Part shown: in pieces, positions 54,797 to 64,000 of the stretch | Layout: each line of letters starts with the position of its first letter | Position numbering within the stretch: position 1 is the first letter of the stretch | NCBI RefSeq assembly: GCF_001653235.2 | Contig: NC_035790.1 | Coordinates: 7,192,001-7,256,000 of the forward strand | Direction: 5' to 3' | DNA from: Pochonia chlamydosporia 170 | Lineage: Eukaryota; Ascomycota; Sordariomycetes; Hypocreales; Clavicipitaceae | Length of the DNA stretch: 64,000 nucleotides | Made by a program: the position numbers and the translations under genes | Notes under the pieces: generated by a model | Seen by the model: the letters and a program-made list of their open reading frames with translations, nothing else | What the model was told of the DNA's origin: nothing | Database searches by the model: none

Positions 54797-56437
54797 ATGT
54801 CCGACGACATTACAGCATTATTACAAGAAAAACTATGTGAGCTCACAGATGTCACTAAGGTTGAGAAAAGTACCATTTCCTACTGAACTCAAATGATTTT
54901 CTAACTTCGGCGTAGCTGATTGATTGCGTTTTGAGCGATGACCGGTGTCGACAACTTTTGATACAAAGATTGCAGCCGGCCATTATGCGAGAGCAGCGGC
55001 CGACACTTCAAAATATAAGCCTGAGTACTCCTGCGTCGACACCACGACCTGAACGATTCGTAACAGAGGAGGCTGCGGTGATCGAGAGGTGTGACCCTCC
55101 TCTCTGTGAAAAACCGCCGTGTGACAATGCATCACTTCGTGCCAATTCGCCATTAAGTACTCACTGTGGCGATAATGTGCCGGCCAATCTGAATCCGAAC
55201 GAAGAAGTAGTGCGTGACCGTGGCCAGACGCCCGAGGAAATGAATGCCCCTTCATATCCATCTCCGTCACCAACGCCTAGGCCCCAACGTAGATCCCGCG
55301 TTACCGACGGCAAGGACAGCGTTGCCTCGACCGAGCAGCCGGCCCGTAAGCGCCGACGAACGAATGAAAAAGAAAAAGACACAGAAAGAATGCAAGCGTC
55401 GTCGTCGTCGTCGTCGTCGTCGTCTATACAACCCCCGCGTAAAGTTCGTGGCCCAGGGAAGAAAAAAAAGAAAGTCGTCCCAGAATTTCGCACCTTAAAG
55501 GAGCCACTGCGACGTCAAATTAGCGAATATACTGAGCAGGATGCCATCCGAGACGTCGGTCGACTGATTGACGCCTTTGTGTCCCAGTCAGTTGAAGAAG
55601 CGATGATTGACTCAACGGGCTCTTGGGTGAGCAAAATGAAATGCCACATAGATTTCTGTGACAGACTGCAGGCCAAAGGTAAGGCCTTAACTATTAGGGG
55701 CCTGGTCCAGCGTCGATTCAACGTGCTTCTATTGATTGCCGAGTTTCTCCGTCTCAAGAAAGAAGAGAAGGAAGGGAAGCGATCTGGCGACATTGCATCA
55801 GAGATTAAAAAGGGACTATTCCCAAACAAGACCCGTGGGAAGGCGAACTCTGAGTGGGATAACATTTATCGGGAAGGAAAGGTATTGTATGACGCAGTTC
55901 AAGAGAATGGATTTGGAGTACTCATCTTTCCACTGTGTGGCGTGACTAAGAAAAGGTTCGTGTTACGGGTCCACTCACGGTCCGGGGGCTAACGACAACA
56001 GCTTAAATGGCGTTAGCCACCAATCGATGACTGACTTCATCGACTACATAGACAAGTGTCAGCCAAACCTCAAAGAAAGACTTCGCAATCTGTCTTACAT
56101 TCTGCCCAGATTGATGACTCAGGGGTTGCCACCTGGTGGCTTGGGGGTCGATACGTTGGATCTTGACGGCACGGATGCTATTAATCGCTGTTGCCCATTG
56201 CCCCCTGGTGTTGACGCTGCGGAATTGCATACGGCGATGTCCTTTACAGTCATTCCATCCTGGCCGAAGCAAGCAGCCGTTGATGTTGTGTCCTTTCAGG
56301 ATAACGATTCTCCCACCGACCAGGGAGAACTTCCGTCACAGGTATCTTGGAATTTGCCTTCAGAAGCAAATGGTCTTTATGGCGTTGATTACGACTTGGG
56401 CTCCGGAGATACCTTGGATCAACAATTTTTGGCGTAA
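54797..56437 (+). CDS. unrecognised nuclear-type protein paired with the MADS-like gene, copy 2, 512 aa
   Basis: Exons are 54797-54859, 54916-55955 and 56002-56437, with introns of 56 and 46 nt. Exon 1 is 63 nt in both copies, and intron 2 falls within the same Ser codon after TKK. Conserved with copy 1: MSDDITALLQEKL and TDV at the start, LIDCV-x-x-DDRCR, SYPSPSPTPRPQRR, RKRRRTNEKEK, a nine-Ser run coded by TCG repeats, RGPGKKKK, EPLRRQISEYTE, VLIFPLCGVTKKS, DYIDKCQPNLKERLRN with SYILPRLM, and CCPLPPGV. The C-termini diverge. The pattern of a conserved core with drifting linkers suggests a functional protein under constraint. It is probably nuclear. No enzyme motif is visible, and I cannot assign a family. 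Confidence 0.7.
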
Positions 56438-57750
56438 CTTTTGTTTTGTGATGCCGCAAGCGCAGATCGGTGAATTGCTGTAGTTAGCAGTATTAGTATT
56501 GTATAGTAAGCTGGGTGTTGTATGGTATTTATATGTTTTATTCTCGAAAGAATGCATGCAAAAGTAAAAACGCCGCTCGCTATGGATCTGGAACCTGTAT
56601 CAGCCCGCAAACTGCGGGGATCCTGACCGGTCAGGATCCGCCCAGAGCCTCGATTCAGAGGCTGCAGAGAAATGTGGGGTTGACTTGTAAGGCCTGCAGC
56701 TTCGTGTTCACTTGGACGTGTTCGCTGAGTGATGCTCCTTGCAAGATGTTCACTGAATATGGAACCTTGCTCCTGCCGCCAACTCGTACGACCACACCTT
56801 GTTCTCTGAGGCGTCAGCACCGCCCTGGGCCATGTAACTGTTATGCTCTACGAAACAAATAGTGTCGTAAAAGGCGCAGTGCTACAATCCAATGGCCAAA
56901 ACCGAACCAACTGGCGGCTGTAGCATGCCAATGCGTAGTGCTGTACAAATGCGTAGTGCTGTAAATGCGTAGTGCTACGGGAAGTGTAGTGCAACAGGAA
57001 TGTCGGGAACGTGTAGTGCTGCAGCATGTGTTCGATAGCCGCAGGTGGGTCTCCACATTTCTGTAGCACCACATATTTCTATTGCACTACACATTTCCGT
57101 AGCACTACACATTTCCGTAGTACTACACATTCCCGTAGCACTACACATTTCCGTGTAACGGTTTAAGCTGAATATATGAACAACTAGCTAGACGACTATA
57201 ACAGGTATCTAAAAGGTAAAGAAGAAAGGAAGAGAAGGAGAGCTCCTGAGCTCCACGCAGCTGATCTCGCTTGCGGACAGCGATAGAGGCGAGAGCACAG
57301 CTAAGCCACCATCGGGCTCAGCCTATTACACCGCCACCCACGCCCCGAGTCTGTCCCAGGACAGTTGGATCTCGTGTCGATGAACCAGGCAATAGCTCCT
57401 GCATATTTCACAGGGTAGTCCATATTGACGCTTCTTGAGGGCTGGTCTTATCGAGTATTAGTTGTCTCTGCCTCTGATACTATACCATCCCTGTTGACAG
57501 CTTTCTGTTGAAAGCAAAGCCCCAATTACAGGCCCCGAAAGGTAATCCAGGGTTCTGTATCGGATCTTGGCACTGCGACGTAGAACTACAGTCAGATGAT
57601 AAGAGAAAACGTAATCATGCGACCTAGCTATCTATGTATCCGAATACACGCAAATAATGTGTGGATGCTACTATACAATTATCTTGTTATTCACCAGATG
57701 TCCAGTGACTTCTCATACTGGCGGTGATAATTACGACTCTCAGTGACCCT
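56438..57750. other. gene-less stretch between the large gene and the recombinase
   Basis: The only notable structure is the inverted minisatellite described separately. The segment 57160-57750 shows no coding potential. Confidence 0.45.
56930..57155. repeat. inverted pair of short tandem arrays (GTAGTGCTAC / GTAGCACTAC)
   Basis: The left half (about 56933-57020) holds five copies of GCGTAGTGCTGTAAAT-like or GTGTAGTGC units. The right half (about 57061-57155) holds five copies of the reverse complement, CCGTAGCACTACACATTT, spaced about 18 bp. The core GTAG(TG/CA)CTAC is itself nearly palindromic. The arrays face each other across about 40 bp. They resemble subterminal repeats bound by a transposase or recombinase. 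Confidence 0.75.
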
Positions 57751-60396
57751 TCACCTGGCCAATTTCGTCCTGTGGACTCCTTGCTGGCGCTGTGATTTCG
57801 CCTCCCGGACCATCTGGCGACGTTGTTCCTGTCTCATTCTTCTACGATTTACCTGCTCCGAGGTTCTCAAAAGGACATTGTGGACAGACTTGACATGGTT
57901 TCTGAAATGATCTAAATGCTTAAACGTCTCATTTCTACATTTAGGATGTTTACAAACAAGCGCTTCCCCTCGCTGCTCGATAGCTTCGCGGTCTGTCAGG
58001 TGCTGGTCGTCAAAGTGATCATTTCGTATGGTCGGGCGACACCACTGAAACGTGCGCTCTGCGGCTGTCAATCGCTCGTCGCCGATACAATCTGGACATT
58101 GGCTTGCATGCATGAGAAGAGGGAAGAGGCTGGGCTCGCACCAAGCTTCAAACGCGGGTGATTCTTCCTTGATAAATTGCTGTACTCGGGGTTGGGGTGG
58201 AGGCCTTGGCCGAGTTTGGCTGACTTTACCGGTGTCCCTTTTGTCGCAGAGCGCGACCATCAAGTCGACTGCCTCTATTCTGATACAAGCGATTTGTTCT
58301 TCCGTCAAGTCCTTGGGCTGAAAGCAGAGTATCTCGGACAGCCTGGCGCGTTCGGGAATGACGAGCTCAATAACAGGCTCTTCGTACTGCTCTTCGACCT
58401 CCCCGCGAGCCTGGGCCTCGATGTCCCAAGTTGGACGATGATAGAAGTAATACTCGCGATAGTCTTTGGCAATTCGCTTCTCTCGCTCTGCCTTTTTCGT
58501 TCTGATTTTGTCTGTGAGCTCCCGTATTTTGTCTTCATGTACACTACCAGCAATCCGATACTGGCCCTGCTTGAGTTGCGCGCGCTCTTCTTCTAGTTCC
58601 GTGATATCTGGATCAGGTGGCACCTGAGCCCATACTTCGTCCGGCACCATATCGCGGGTTGCTCGAGGGTCTCGGGTGAGGCTCACGTGGGCAAACATCC
58701 GAAATAACTGATCCTGCTTCTCCTCTTCTAGGAAGGCATTTTGGAGGTCGAACCTCGCAATCTCATTCAAGTACGCACTAAAGAAGGTAGAAAACCTAGG
58801 GTCATGCCGCATCATCTGGTCACGAACTGAATCGGGCGCGTCACCTACCAAGTGAATTACTTAGCATACACTTCCCGCAGGATAGGCGGCGGACCAAAGG
58901 GAGAATGGTACGATTCACTTACCATCGGCCGCATTGGCGGCGCCTCTGCGAGCAAATCTTGGTGTCCAAGCCTTTTCATGCCCAGAATCGAGACTTTGCC
59001 GCCCCATGTCGTAACTCAGCTTTGAATATAGCATAGCCTCGTTGGTAGAGAGGTCACAGCCTCGAACGCGGCGGAAAACTGGCACCTTCAGCATCTCCTC
59101 TCTCCACCGAAGCGGCGTGCACTCGGTCGGACCCCAAACCTGTGATTCGAACACACGGGATGCATTGGTCAGGCTTGGTGCGTCGAAGGCGCGGTCATGC
59201 AACGCAAGGGCGAGAACCACTGTAATGGGGCAAAAGATCAACTTCTTGCTCGGAGTGAAGAAGAAAATAGTCCTGAGATGCATCAGTAGGTTTACCACTC
59301 AAAGGTGCAAGTGATTGGAATCATACGGCTTGGGCTTTTTATCGGCTCCCTTGTGATGAATGAACTTAATCGCCATAGCCAGGACAGGCAGTCCTGTGAC
59401 AGGATGACGGACAAGCATCATAAGAATGTCCTCATAACAAAGAGCCTTTGGCCGTCCGCGCTTTGTTGTTTCCATGGAAAGCAGCTCCTCTACCTTCTGC
59501 GACTCTTCATCTAAGGCATCTGCGGCATCTTCCGAGGCATCATCGGCTGACTGGACGACCTTCTGCCCGAATAGCTTTTCGATGGAGCCGTCCTTGGGCT
59601 TCTTCCTTTCACCGTTTACTAGTTCGGCCGGCCGCGCTCCAGTATAGCAAAGAATTTGGTAGCAGCCGGCCAGTTGAATGCGATGCCGCTCGAGGTCGAA
59701 TGCGCCGGTGTCGTAAGCGATATTATACGTTAGAATGACTCGCAGACTGTCGACGTTTAGGACAGCCTTCCCATCAATGTTCGGCGCACGGAGGCCAAAT
59801 CTAGGAACTAATACATTGTGGTGGTACTGATTAACTGTTAGTGGGTGGTTAATGGTGAGGCTCAATGTGGGAGGATATCGTTGGCACCTTATACACTTCT
59901 TTACTGTCGTTCCGATTCATGTATTGGCCCGTGACCGTCGTGTACAGCTGCTGGAACTGGCGCACGTACTCCTCCGAAGTGCCCCACGACTTGACATTGT
60001 AGTTACCGCACACGAAGAGGAAGAAGTCCATCGTAGTTTCTCGAGATAGAGACCGGATCGTCTGCTCCCAGTCACCAACTTTATTCTCATCGCAGTACCT
60101 GTATCGTCTTCTATTAGCAAGTCGTATTCCTGATAGACACTATAACGAGGTGCCACAAACCTTTTCCACTTCTTGAAAATGCCAGTGATATTGATCATGG
60201 TCTCTTCTGAGTACTTCGGCTTGACGAAGCGGACTTTGCTTAGTCGCTTCCGATTCGCAGCATGTTCCTCTGCTGAAAGAGGTGCCGGCCTTGGAACCCT
60301 CCGTTGCGCCTCTTTGGCAGCAAAACGCTCGAGGAACTTGGCATGGTGATTCGGCGGGCCGTTAGCCCTTGAACGACGTACCACTGTACCAGGCAT
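57751..60396 (-). CDS. DUF3435 tyrosine-recombinase-like protein, 796 aa (candidate Starship captain, leftward)
   Basis: On the minus strand the exons are 60396-60161, 60098-59888, 59826-59327, 59272-58923 and 58844-57751, with introns of 61, 61, 54 and 78 nt. All junctions keep the frame. The recombinase core is visible. Arg214 in CYTGARPAEL is followed by the KFIHHKG and FFTPSKK blocks, then Arg425 in FARRGAAN, His446 in MMRHDP and Tyr457 in FSAYLNE. This fits the Arg...Arg...His...Tyr order of tyrosine recombinases. DUF3435-typical text follows (DPRATRDMVPDEVW, PPDPDITELE). A C2H2 finger (CKHPKC...H...H, about 730-753) and a basic tail end the protein. In Starships such a gene sits at one end and reads inward, so cargo would lie to the left. 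No defect is seen. Confidence 0.85.
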
Positions 60397-61476
60397 CGTG
60401 GGATGGGCGAAGGCGTTCTAGTGAAGGGAAACGTGCATCTATTGCACTCGCGGTAGACGTGCAAAAGATGAGAAAGCTTACGAGGGGAACGTTGTTGGTG
60501 TTGCCGCCCTTTATACACGGAAGTCGATCATGGGTCACGGCTCACTGGCCCGAGCCAGCTTGAGCGGTTAGCTATATTTGGCTTTCAGTGATGACGAGAG
60601 CGCTCAGGGACGGTTTCCGCCACTGACTAACCGCGGCAATCATTTAGTCATGAATGCATGGTGGCGGATGGGTTTCAGACAGGGGTGAGTCGGTGCCTGG
60701 AAGGTACAGTGTACCTGGTTTGGGCCAATGCCCCTCATTGTCTGCTACCACCAAAAGCGGCGGCATGAACCACCAGATTCGGGGCTCAGCAGCGCTTCTT
60801 GCATTTAAAGAGTAGTATATAAGCTATATTTAGTATATTTATATAGTATATAATTTTTACTATTTATTTATATAAAATATATATTTATATCTTATATACT
60901 TATAAAGTTATATACTAAATAAAGTCTAGAGCTATTTAAATATAAATGCTATTATAAGATAACCTCTAAAATATATAAGATATTAGTTTACTTTTTATAC
61001 TAAAATATAGCTAATAAATAATACTATATACTATCTTAAACAATGAGACGGCGATTTCACCACCGGTTGTAGTGGTCTTTCCCACCAAGGCTGGTGGGCA
61101 ATTTGCCCAGGATCCAGCGCCGCTTTAAGGCCTCGCGGCTGCTTCTGCTGGTGGGGCTATTACACCAGCCAGCTCCATGTACCTCTAAAGTCCTCCTTCG
61201 CCCCACCAGCCATGCCCTGCAACAAAGCTCAAGCTCTTGAAGCAAGCACCTCCAGGCAAGAACTAGACATCAAGGCTGCCTTCTCGAAACCACCTTTCGG
61301 ACACACGAATACGAAGGCACAACCACCAAATATGGCGGCATTGCACGGATCGTACTTAAGGGGCACTCACCCCGCCGCAAGGATGGTTGGGATTGCAGCC
61401 TTTGTCTACCTCTTTGCTGCAGACACTCGCCACGCCCAACCGACTCCCTACCGCCTAGAATCAAAAGCTTCCAGCC
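60397..61476. promoter_or_regulatory. divergent spacer between the two recombinase genes
   Basis: This 1080-bp interval separates the two starts. It contains a 15-bp near-palindrome, AGGTACAGTGTACCT, at 60702-60716 and an AT-rich island at about 60805-61045. A GC-richer part with CCACCAG/CTGGTGG repeats (about 61060-61210) lies before the rightward gene. If either gene is a Starship captain, that element's end should lie in here. Confidence 0.5.
60805..61045. repeat. very AT-rich island, RIP-like
   Basis: About 240 bp are composed almost only of A and T with abundant TA dinucleotides. Such islands in ascomycetes are typically old repeats worn down by repeat-induced point mutation. No parent element can be recognised. 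Confidence 0.7.
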
Positions 61477-63971
61477 ATGACACGTCGAGCACACTCTTCC
61501 GCTCCATCTTACGACTCAGACGCCTCGTACTCCCCTGAGGACGATGATGTCGAAGATGACATCTTTGACCGGAATGGTGCCGACCGCTCGGAATTGGAAA
61601 CAGACGCGACGGATGTCGAAGATTTAAGCCTTGTTGACGAGGATGGCTGCGACGACATCGACGTCGATGACCAGGTTCAGTACTTCGGAGGAAACATTCA
61701 TCCTCCGGAGTACTACCGACACGCTGTTGAGAGTTTCAACGAGAGCGCCTACGAAACTCAGGACTACAGTGACGGTAGCTTGCTGCTCCTAGACGCCTGT
61801 GAGGAGCAATGGCGCCAGTACGCCGTACAACTTCCTTCTCTTTGCTGGCTGCTAATTTGTCTGCTCCCCGCCCTCTAGATACTGCAAAATGCTGGAGCGC
61901 GACCCTCAAAGCTGTTTTGAGTCTATCTCCGAGTCTAACGCCCTGCGCCTCCTCTATAACTTTTTCGACTGGTCGCTCAATCAGAAAATCGGCAAGGACG
62001 GAAGGAAGAAAAGAGGAACCAGGAAGAGCAGCTCCCTGGGCACGTACTGGAAAGTCTTCCGTCTCGTCCATGAGAGAGCCACGGGAAACAAGCTTGATCC
62101 GAAGCTGAATCGGCGTATGCACAAGGTACGGCCAATCCCTGCCAACGTGAATGTAGGCGGCTAACCGAGTAGGTGCTTCGAGATCTCGCCAAAAAACATG
62201 GTTTAAGCAACGAGAAACGTGCGAATCGTTGTATGACAATCGACGACCTTAAAAAGCAAATTGAGACGACAATCAGCACAACGAAGAAGTCGTTCAAGCT
62301 AGGAGAGCTGCGCATTCTTGCTGTTCTATTTCTCCTCCTCCTCGCACCTGCAGGAGCACGCCCTACGTCCATTTTGCGTATGCGGTTTGGAGATATCCGG
62401 CTCGTGCTGGCGAGGGACCCAGAAGGCGGGCCACACAACATTCTAATTAGATTCACACTGGCCTTCACGAAGACATATCTTGGGGTCAAAGACGCGTAAG
62501 GAGGCAACGGCCTTGCTTTTCATCCTTTTTAGAAACAACTTATTAACATACCGCAGAAAAACTTACCCGGTCCCTGAGAACTTGCATGATCCTTCCTTGT
62601 TACTTAGCCCGCATGTCTTTTTACTCGGCATTTTGTTCCGCCATCGTGCGTTCCGTGCCAAAACCCTCACCTCTCCCGCACAGCTGGCTAATCTCGACAT
62701 TCACCCGCAAGAGCGAGAGTTGCCTCTGCCGTTGAGGGACGAATTGAAAGAAACACACATATTTCGTCGGGCTGTGAAAAACCTGACTGGCTTTGAGTTA
62801 TCTCAGGATAAACCCATCTCCTACCAGATGGTTGCACAGTGGATCAGAAGAGTCGGCGAAGTCTTGGGGTTAGAATATCCCACTATTCCCTACAGTTTGC
62901 GTTACAACGCGGCAAATGAATTCGACCGGAGCGGTATGTCCGGACCAATTTCTTGTCAAGTGCTTTAAGCTTACTCTAGTTGTAGCCGATATAAGTGAGG
63001 CGCTGCGAAATCTTGCCATGGGTCATGCCAACTCGACACCATTCCTGCGCCACTACCTGGGCCGAGAAATTGGCGCAGATACATGGGCTATTCTCCGGCG
63101 ACAAAAACCACAGCAAGCCTTGATTACGCAGGCCTGCAGCGTCGGTCACTCGATAAGCAAACGACGGCCCACGGACCTCACACCTGAACAAGTAGCATCC
63201 GTGAACGGTGATCCCCTAATTAAACGGCTAGAGCGAGACTTGCGACGCCATCGTCAGGGGTCGGAGAAGTACATGGAGCTCCGCCGCGAGTTGCGAAATG
63301 AGAAGCAAAGGCTGAAGAGACAGCTGAAGCAGAAAATTCGGGATGAATGGACCGCCGAACAGGCTGTCGACGACATCGAGCGGCAGTTGCAAGGTGTCGG
63401 TTTTGCTAAGGGAGCGGCCGCGGACACAACTGTCTCTCCTCAGCGACCAGCTCAAAAACGACTCGTGGAGGCTCTCACTGCTCCCCTTGGCAATACACTC
63501 GAGGGTCAATATCGGCGAAGAGACAACGCCATTTGCGCCATCATGGCTTATTGCGTGGTTGAGGAGGGGCAGACCATCCAGCGCCGTACACCCTCTGTCG
63601 AGTCCAGGTCGACCTTTATATCTGAACCACCAGTGAGAGGCCCTCAGCACATGGCTCTGATGTCTGTCTTTGTCAAGAATGAGAAGGAGAGACCGAGGAG
63701 GTGCTTCATTTGTGTTGGCAAAGCACTCACCCTGGCTCCTGAAGACATGGCTGTGGAGGATCTCGTACATCAGTTCTATACTCCGGGGGACCTAAATAGG
63801 CACTTCCGTCGCAGCCATCTAAGTAATATGCAAAAGGACGATAAGATAGAGTGCCCAGCTTGCTGCATACCACTCGAACATAAGCAGCACTTGCTGACCC
63901 ATGCTCAAATAGTTCATGGGATTCACCTGCGTCATCAGCACCATGTTGAAACTGATGGGGTTGTATTTTGA
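61477..63971 (+). CDS. DUF3435 tyrosine-recombinase-like protein, 757 aa (candidate Starship captain, rightward)
   Basis: Exons are 61477-61817, 61879-62125, 62173-62495, 62557-62933 and 62986-63971, with introns of 61, 47, 61 and 52 nt. An apparent frameshift at 62496 is resolved by the third intron (GTAAGG donor). The N-terminus is acidic. The recombinase core shows Arg259 in PAGARPTSILRM, Arg419 in YSLRYNAANEF, His443 in LAMGHANSTPF and Tyr453 in LRHYLGREI. These are followed by the family block SVGHSISKRRPTDLTPEQ and the KIRDEWTAEQAVDDIERQL block. A C2H2-like finger pair closes the protein (about 690-745). The protein is of the type often labelled FluG-domain/DUF3435 and belongs to a clearly different subgroup from its neighbour. 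It is intact and ends 29 bp before the window edge, so any cargo to the right is outside. Confidence 0.85.
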
Positions 63972-64000
63972 CTCAGTTGCACTTTCTGTTATTCAATACA

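Noticed and set aside
57061..57155. Possible CRISPR array
   Set aside because: The units are contiguous with no spacers, an inverted partner array exists, and the genome is eukaryotic.
60805..61045. Possible centromere or origin in the AT-rich island
   Set aside because: It is far too short for a fungal regional centromere and no origin motif is recognisable. A RIP-worn repeat is simpler.
62480..62510. Apparent frameshift inside the rightward recombinase
   Set aside because: A 61-nt intron (62496-62556) with a GTAAGG donor and CCGCAG acceptor restores the expected family sequence, so the gene is intact.
1..64000. tRNA, rRNA or snRNA genes
   Set aside because: I looked for cloverleaf and box-like patterns by eye and found none I could support; a dedicated covariance search was not possible.

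Overview
This window reads as nuclear DNA of a filamentous ascomycete (Pezizomycotina). Genes are interrupted by short introns of about 45-90 nt with GTRNGT-type donors and CTAAC/CTGAC-like branch sites. The gene families are fungal: Zn2Cys6 regulators, a CREB/ATF-type bZIP, DUF3723, DUF7924, DUF3435, a bis-heme ferric reductase, a MADS-like factor and a GRF zinc finger. I cannot name the genus. There are few housekeeping genes and many broken or duplicated ones, so this looks like an accessory, transposon-rich compartment.

Layout. 0-10 kb: the end of a Zn2Cys6 regulator, hypothetical genes, a broken Tse2-like toxin gene, a truncated zinc-cluster gene, a DUF7924 gene with one in-frame stop, and an intact CK1-like kinase. 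10.2-20.5 kb: a tandem segmental duplication whose junction falls on exactly 100 N. The left copy holds a divergent pair (small MADS-like gene and a large unrecognised nuclear protein gene). The right copy has lost about 3.4 kb, including the MADS-like gene and most of its partner. 20.4-26.8 kb: intact ferric reductase, a pseudokinase-like gene and an intact 1024-aa DUF3723 gene. 28-36 kb: four Zn2Cys6 regulator genes in several states of decay, plus a TPR fragment of NLR type. 38-43 kb: a bZIP factor and weak hypotheticals. 43.25-46.12 kb: a complete Mutator-like element with 73-bp perfect terminal inverted repeats and a 9-bp target duplication. 47-49 kb: a decayed second DUF3723. 50.7-52.6 kb: a GRF zinc-finger gene and a second pseudokinase of the 22-kb family. 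53.8-56.4 kb: a second, intact copy of the MADS-like/large-protein divergent pair. 57.7-64 kb: two intact DUF3435 tyrosine-recombinase-like genes, head to head across an AT-rich spacer.

Interpretation. DUF3435 recombinases, ferric reductase, DUF3723 and NLR-type sequence together are the published hallmark of Starship giant transposons. The leftward recombinase would have its cargo to the left (the rest of this window), and the rightward one would head a second element. No Starship end was identified, so this is inference. The most novel item is the divergent MADS-like/large nuclear protein module. It occurs twice complete and once as a fragment, with conserved intron positions and a TATA box about 70 bp before the large gene.
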